In this document: one piece after another, positions 61,329 through 64,000 of the stretch | Layout: each line of letters starts with the position of its first letter | Position numbering within the stretch: the first letter of the stretch is position 1 | From: Meloidogyne chitwoodi | Taxonomy: Eukaryota; Nematoda; Chromadorea; Rhabditida; Meloidogynidae | DNA length: 64,000 nucleotides | Direction: 5' to 3' | Assembly: GCA_015183035.1 (NCBI GenBank) | Contig: JACZZP010000011.1 | Location: forward strand, 930,001 to 994,000 | Notes under the pieces: generated by a model | The model's input: the letters and a program-made list of their open reading frames with translations, nothing else | Database searches by the model: none | Told to the model about the DNA's origin: nothing | Translations under genes and position numbers: made by a program

Positions 61329-62624
61329 GAATAAACTATTTATTTATTTAATTAAAATAATTATTTTAATTAAATTAATTACTTGCATATAAACATAAAT
61401 AGTAGCAGCTATCATATTTATTAAACTTATAATAATTACTTGAATAAATATCTTTATTATTATTAAAATTATATTTTAATTAAATAAATAGACCTTTTTT
61501 TGGGATTTATTTGTTAATTTTACTGCAGATATTGATGATTTTTTAAAAATTAAAATAATAATAAAAATAAGATAAGATCCTGGAAGAATTGTGACAACAA
61601 GAAAATTATTAATAGTAACCATTGGATTATTATACTTTTTAATTAATTAATATTTAATTAATTAATTAATATTTATTTATTTATTTTTTTAAATAATTAA
61701 TAAAAAAGATTATAATAAAATTATTTTAATTAAACTTTATAAATTCTAAAATATTGGTTTTTCATAAATAAATATTTTTTTATTTTAAATTAAATTACTA
61801 CAATAGTTCCAAAATCGTCAATATATCCAATATGTGGTTAAAAAACCAAGAAAATAAAATTCCATTAAATAAAACAGGTTTAAATTTTAGCCCAATAAAT
61901 GCATATAAAAAAGGTAAAAATAACCAAATAAAAGTTTTATAACCATAAAATAAGCAATCTCCAATTGATGGAATTGAAATTTCTAAACATCTATTTAAAG
62001 CTAATAAAATTGAAGAAATTGTTTCATTAAACCAAAAAACTTTAAAAAAATAATTATTTTTTTTTATTTAAAATTTTACAAAAAAAACCTTCTCCTGCAA
62101 TTCCGGCAATAAAAATTAAATTTGGATATGAACAAAAGACAGCTCCTTTTAATGCTTAAAAATATTTTTAATTTTTAAATTTAATTACAAATGTTATTTT
62201 TTAATATAAATTAAAACAATTTTTACAAATTATAAAATCAAAGTTATAAACTTTTGACCAATTTATTTATAATTTTTTAAATTTATAAAAACAAAATAAC
62301 CTAAAATTCCAGTTAATAAACCACAAATAAATAAACATAAAATATCATTAATTCCAATATAAAACATAATTTTATAACAAGAATATTTTAAATGTTTTCT
62401 TATTACCAAAATACAAAGAATATATAAAAACTTTTTTGTTTTAAATAAAAATAATTAATTTTTTAATTTTTATCAAAAAAAACCTCAAAAATAAAAAATA
62501 ATAAAATAAAAATAATTCCAAAAAATAAATGTTGTCTTTTTTCTAATGGTATATCTTCAATTTTATATAAATTACAATTATATAATTGTTGATATTCATT
62601 TAATTTAAATAAATAAATATCCAT

Positions 62625-63555
62625 TATTAATTTAAATATTTTAAAATTAAAAAAAATATTTAATAAAAACAGGTCAATTGAAGAAACACTTATAGTTTTG
62701 AAATATTTTTTTAATATAAATATTTATTTAAAAAAATTTTTGAAATAAATGATACAATTTTTTTTAATTTTTATTTAATAAATTCCCAATTGTATAATAA
62801 ATATTAATTATAAATAAAATAAATAAATAAATAATTCTCAAATTAATCCCAAATGAATATATAAACTAAATAAATAATTAAATTTTTCTGAAATATCATG
62901 AGTAAAAATTAATTTTTTAAAAAATATTTATAATAAGTAAAATATTGTTGCGTAAATACTTTTAATTTTTAATTATATGTAACCAGCCGCTTCGCGACTG
63001 GAGTAAAGAAACCGCTTCGCGCTTGTAACACTGATTCTAGAAAATTTTGGGTAAAATATAAGAAAATAACCCCTCAAAACTCTCTTAAAAAATAAAACCT
63101 ATTTAAAAATAAAAATCAACTTTAAAAATAAGCTGCTCCTTAACCCCTGTAAAAAGGCAAATCCTCATTCAACAGCTTAAAAAACTATTACTCATTAAAA
63201 TCTCAGTTAATAAAAACTCCCTTAAAACGCCTAAAATAAAAAAACTTAAAATCCATCCTGTTTTTATTAAAACAATCTTTAAACATAAACCACATTTTTA
63301 ATATAAAAACACTTTTATCCACCCATCGCTGAAAGGTTTTCCATTTTTTAAAAAATCAGCCCCCTTTTAAAAATATACGCTCCTTTTTTGAATTAATCTA
63401 AAATTTCGTTTGATATTGAAGAATTATTTTATTCTTATACGAGCCTTGCGAAGCAGCTTCACGCTTCTAAAGGTTCTTTCAGTTAAGAAAAATTATTTCA
63501 CCAATATTCTAAAGAAAAATTTAGTATATTCTAAGGGGTTATGGAATTTTGGGCT
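62625..63555. other. gene-free region with GC-richer repeated words
   Basis: AT-rich to about 62970, then CCGCTTCGCG twice (62988-62997 and 63012-63021), the first inside a CCAG...CTGG hairpin, and a related GCGAAGCAGCTTCACGC near 63449. The rest (63050-63420) is CTTAAAA/CCCCT-rich and looks like decayed repeat. No gene seen. Confidence 0.45.
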
Positions 63556-63560
63556 CTTAG

Positions 63561-63975
63561 TATGAGCCAAACTTGAGCCTAACTTAACCCATACTTGAGC
63601 CAAGGTTGAGCCTAAATTGACCCAACCTTTACCCAAAATTGAGTCAAAATTGATCCAAACTTGAGCCTAAATTGGGCCAAACTTGAGCCTAGCTTGGGCC
63701 AAGCTTGAGCCTAAAGAGTAAAGATTGAGCCGAACTTGAGCCTAACCTGGGCCTAACGTGAGCCAAATTTTGTTCATCTCGAGCTCAAATCGAGCTCATA
63801 TAGAGCTTAAATTGAGCTCTAATCGAACTCATCTTGAGCTTAAGTTGAACTCAAATCAAAATAATCTTGAGTTCATCTCGAAATCATATTGAGCTCAAAT
63901 CGAGTTCATCTCGAGCTCATATAGAGCATAAATTAAGCTTATCATGAGCTCAAATCACGCTCATCTTGAGCTCAA
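63561..63975 (+). repeat. 11-bp minisatellite
   Basis: About 38 tandem units of 11 bp. The left half is built on AAACTTGAGCC/TAACTTGAGCC (about 63561-63765). The right half is built on ATCTTGAGCTC/AAATCGAGCTC (about 63773-63975), where the unit end becomes the palindrome GAGCTC. Period is kept with few exceptions (one longer unit near 63715). Probably part of a longer array next to the window edge. Confidence 0.85.
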
Positions 63976-64000
63976 TTGTACTATCCGTGTTATGCTTTAA

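Larger units (their letters stand above)
60226..62624 (-). pseudogene. Srt-type serpentine chemoreceptor, frameshifted and lacking TM7
   Basis: ATG 62624 gives an Srt-class start (MDIYLFKLNEYQQLYNCN, then IPLEKRQHLFFGIIF). Later exons have KYSCYKIMFYIGINDILCLF, AVFCSYPNLIFIAGIAGE, FNETISSILLALNRCLEI and GLKFKPVLFNGILFSWFFN, all Srt landmarks. Around 61835 the frame breaks. The FFN frame runs into a stop, whereas the frame one base over reads PHIGYIDDFGTI and splices in phase 0 to the next exon (YNNPMVTINNFLVVTILPG). A one-base deletion is the simplest reading. Downstream exons carry IFIQVIIISLINMIAATIYV and then only a short tail (RFNQIASTTMQM to 60226). The usual TM7 block is missing, and a hAT element occupies that intron. 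Likely non-functional, unless the deletion is an assembly error. Confidence 0.7.

Noticed and set aside
1..64000. CRISPR array or bacterial-type operon
   Set aside because: Intron-rich eukaryotic genes throughout; the only regular repeat is the 11-bp minisatellite, which has no spacers.

Overview
The window is strongly AT-rich nuclear DNA from a nematode. Short introns with TTTTAG/TTTCAG-type acceptors split every larger gene. Three nematode-restricted chemoreceptor classes (Srd, Srsx and Srt types) are present, as are an EAG potassium channel of the egl-2 type and a contactin-associated (neurexin IV/Caspr) receptor. The extreme AT content and the many predicted secreted orphan proteins fit a plant-parasitic root-knot nematode (Meloidogyne-like), but the genus is inference. 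All multi-exon models were joined by eye from frames and splice consensus, so internal exon borders are approximate.

Layout. 1-4 kb: a foldback repeat, then secreted orphan A1 (minus). 4.4-7.1 kb: a Merlin-like element, a hAT-like MITE, and Srd receptor 1 (plus). 7.6-13.7 kb: the Caspr/neurexin-IV-like receptor (minus). 14.5-17.7 kb: secreted orphan A2, a direct duplicate of A1. 18.4-20.6 kb: a nuclear-type protein with a possible Plus3 domain (minus). 22.2-24.6 kb: an SLC36-type amino-acid transporter (plus). 25-26.9 kb: a small membrane protein, two nested hAT elements, and a Pro/Gln-rich small gene. 27.3-29.2 kb: Srd receptor 2, an inverted duplicate of Srd 1 that carries a 500-bp tRNA-like insertion in an intron. 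30.1-30.8 kb: a signal-peptide MYND zinc-finger gene with an in-frame stop. 32-36.1 kb: a diverged poly(A)-polymerase-like gene with a 1.2-kb hAT element in an intron. 36.4-43.8 kb: long secreted orphan B, whose intron carries a complete young gag-only LTR retrotransposon. 46-51.2 kb: the EAG channel (plus). 51.8-54.3 kb: secreted orphan C, Asn/Ser/Gln-rich (minus). 56.1 kb: a 64-residue Cys-rich secreted peptide. 58.8-60 kb: an Srsx receptor (plus). 60.2-62.6 kb: a damaged Srt receptor containing another hAT element. 63-64 kb: GC-richer repeats, including an 11-bp minisatellite.

No single operon-like system is visible. Three themes stand out: (i) nervous-system and sensory genes (Caspr, EAG, three receptor classes); (ii) a scattered group of predicted secreted orphan proteins, two of them duplicated; (iii) very active small DNA transposons, five with exact or near-exact 8-bp target duplications of hAT type and one Merlin-like, many of them inside introns. 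Three hAT-like elements with unrelated termini share one ~85-bp internal module, which is the most unusual structural signal in the window.
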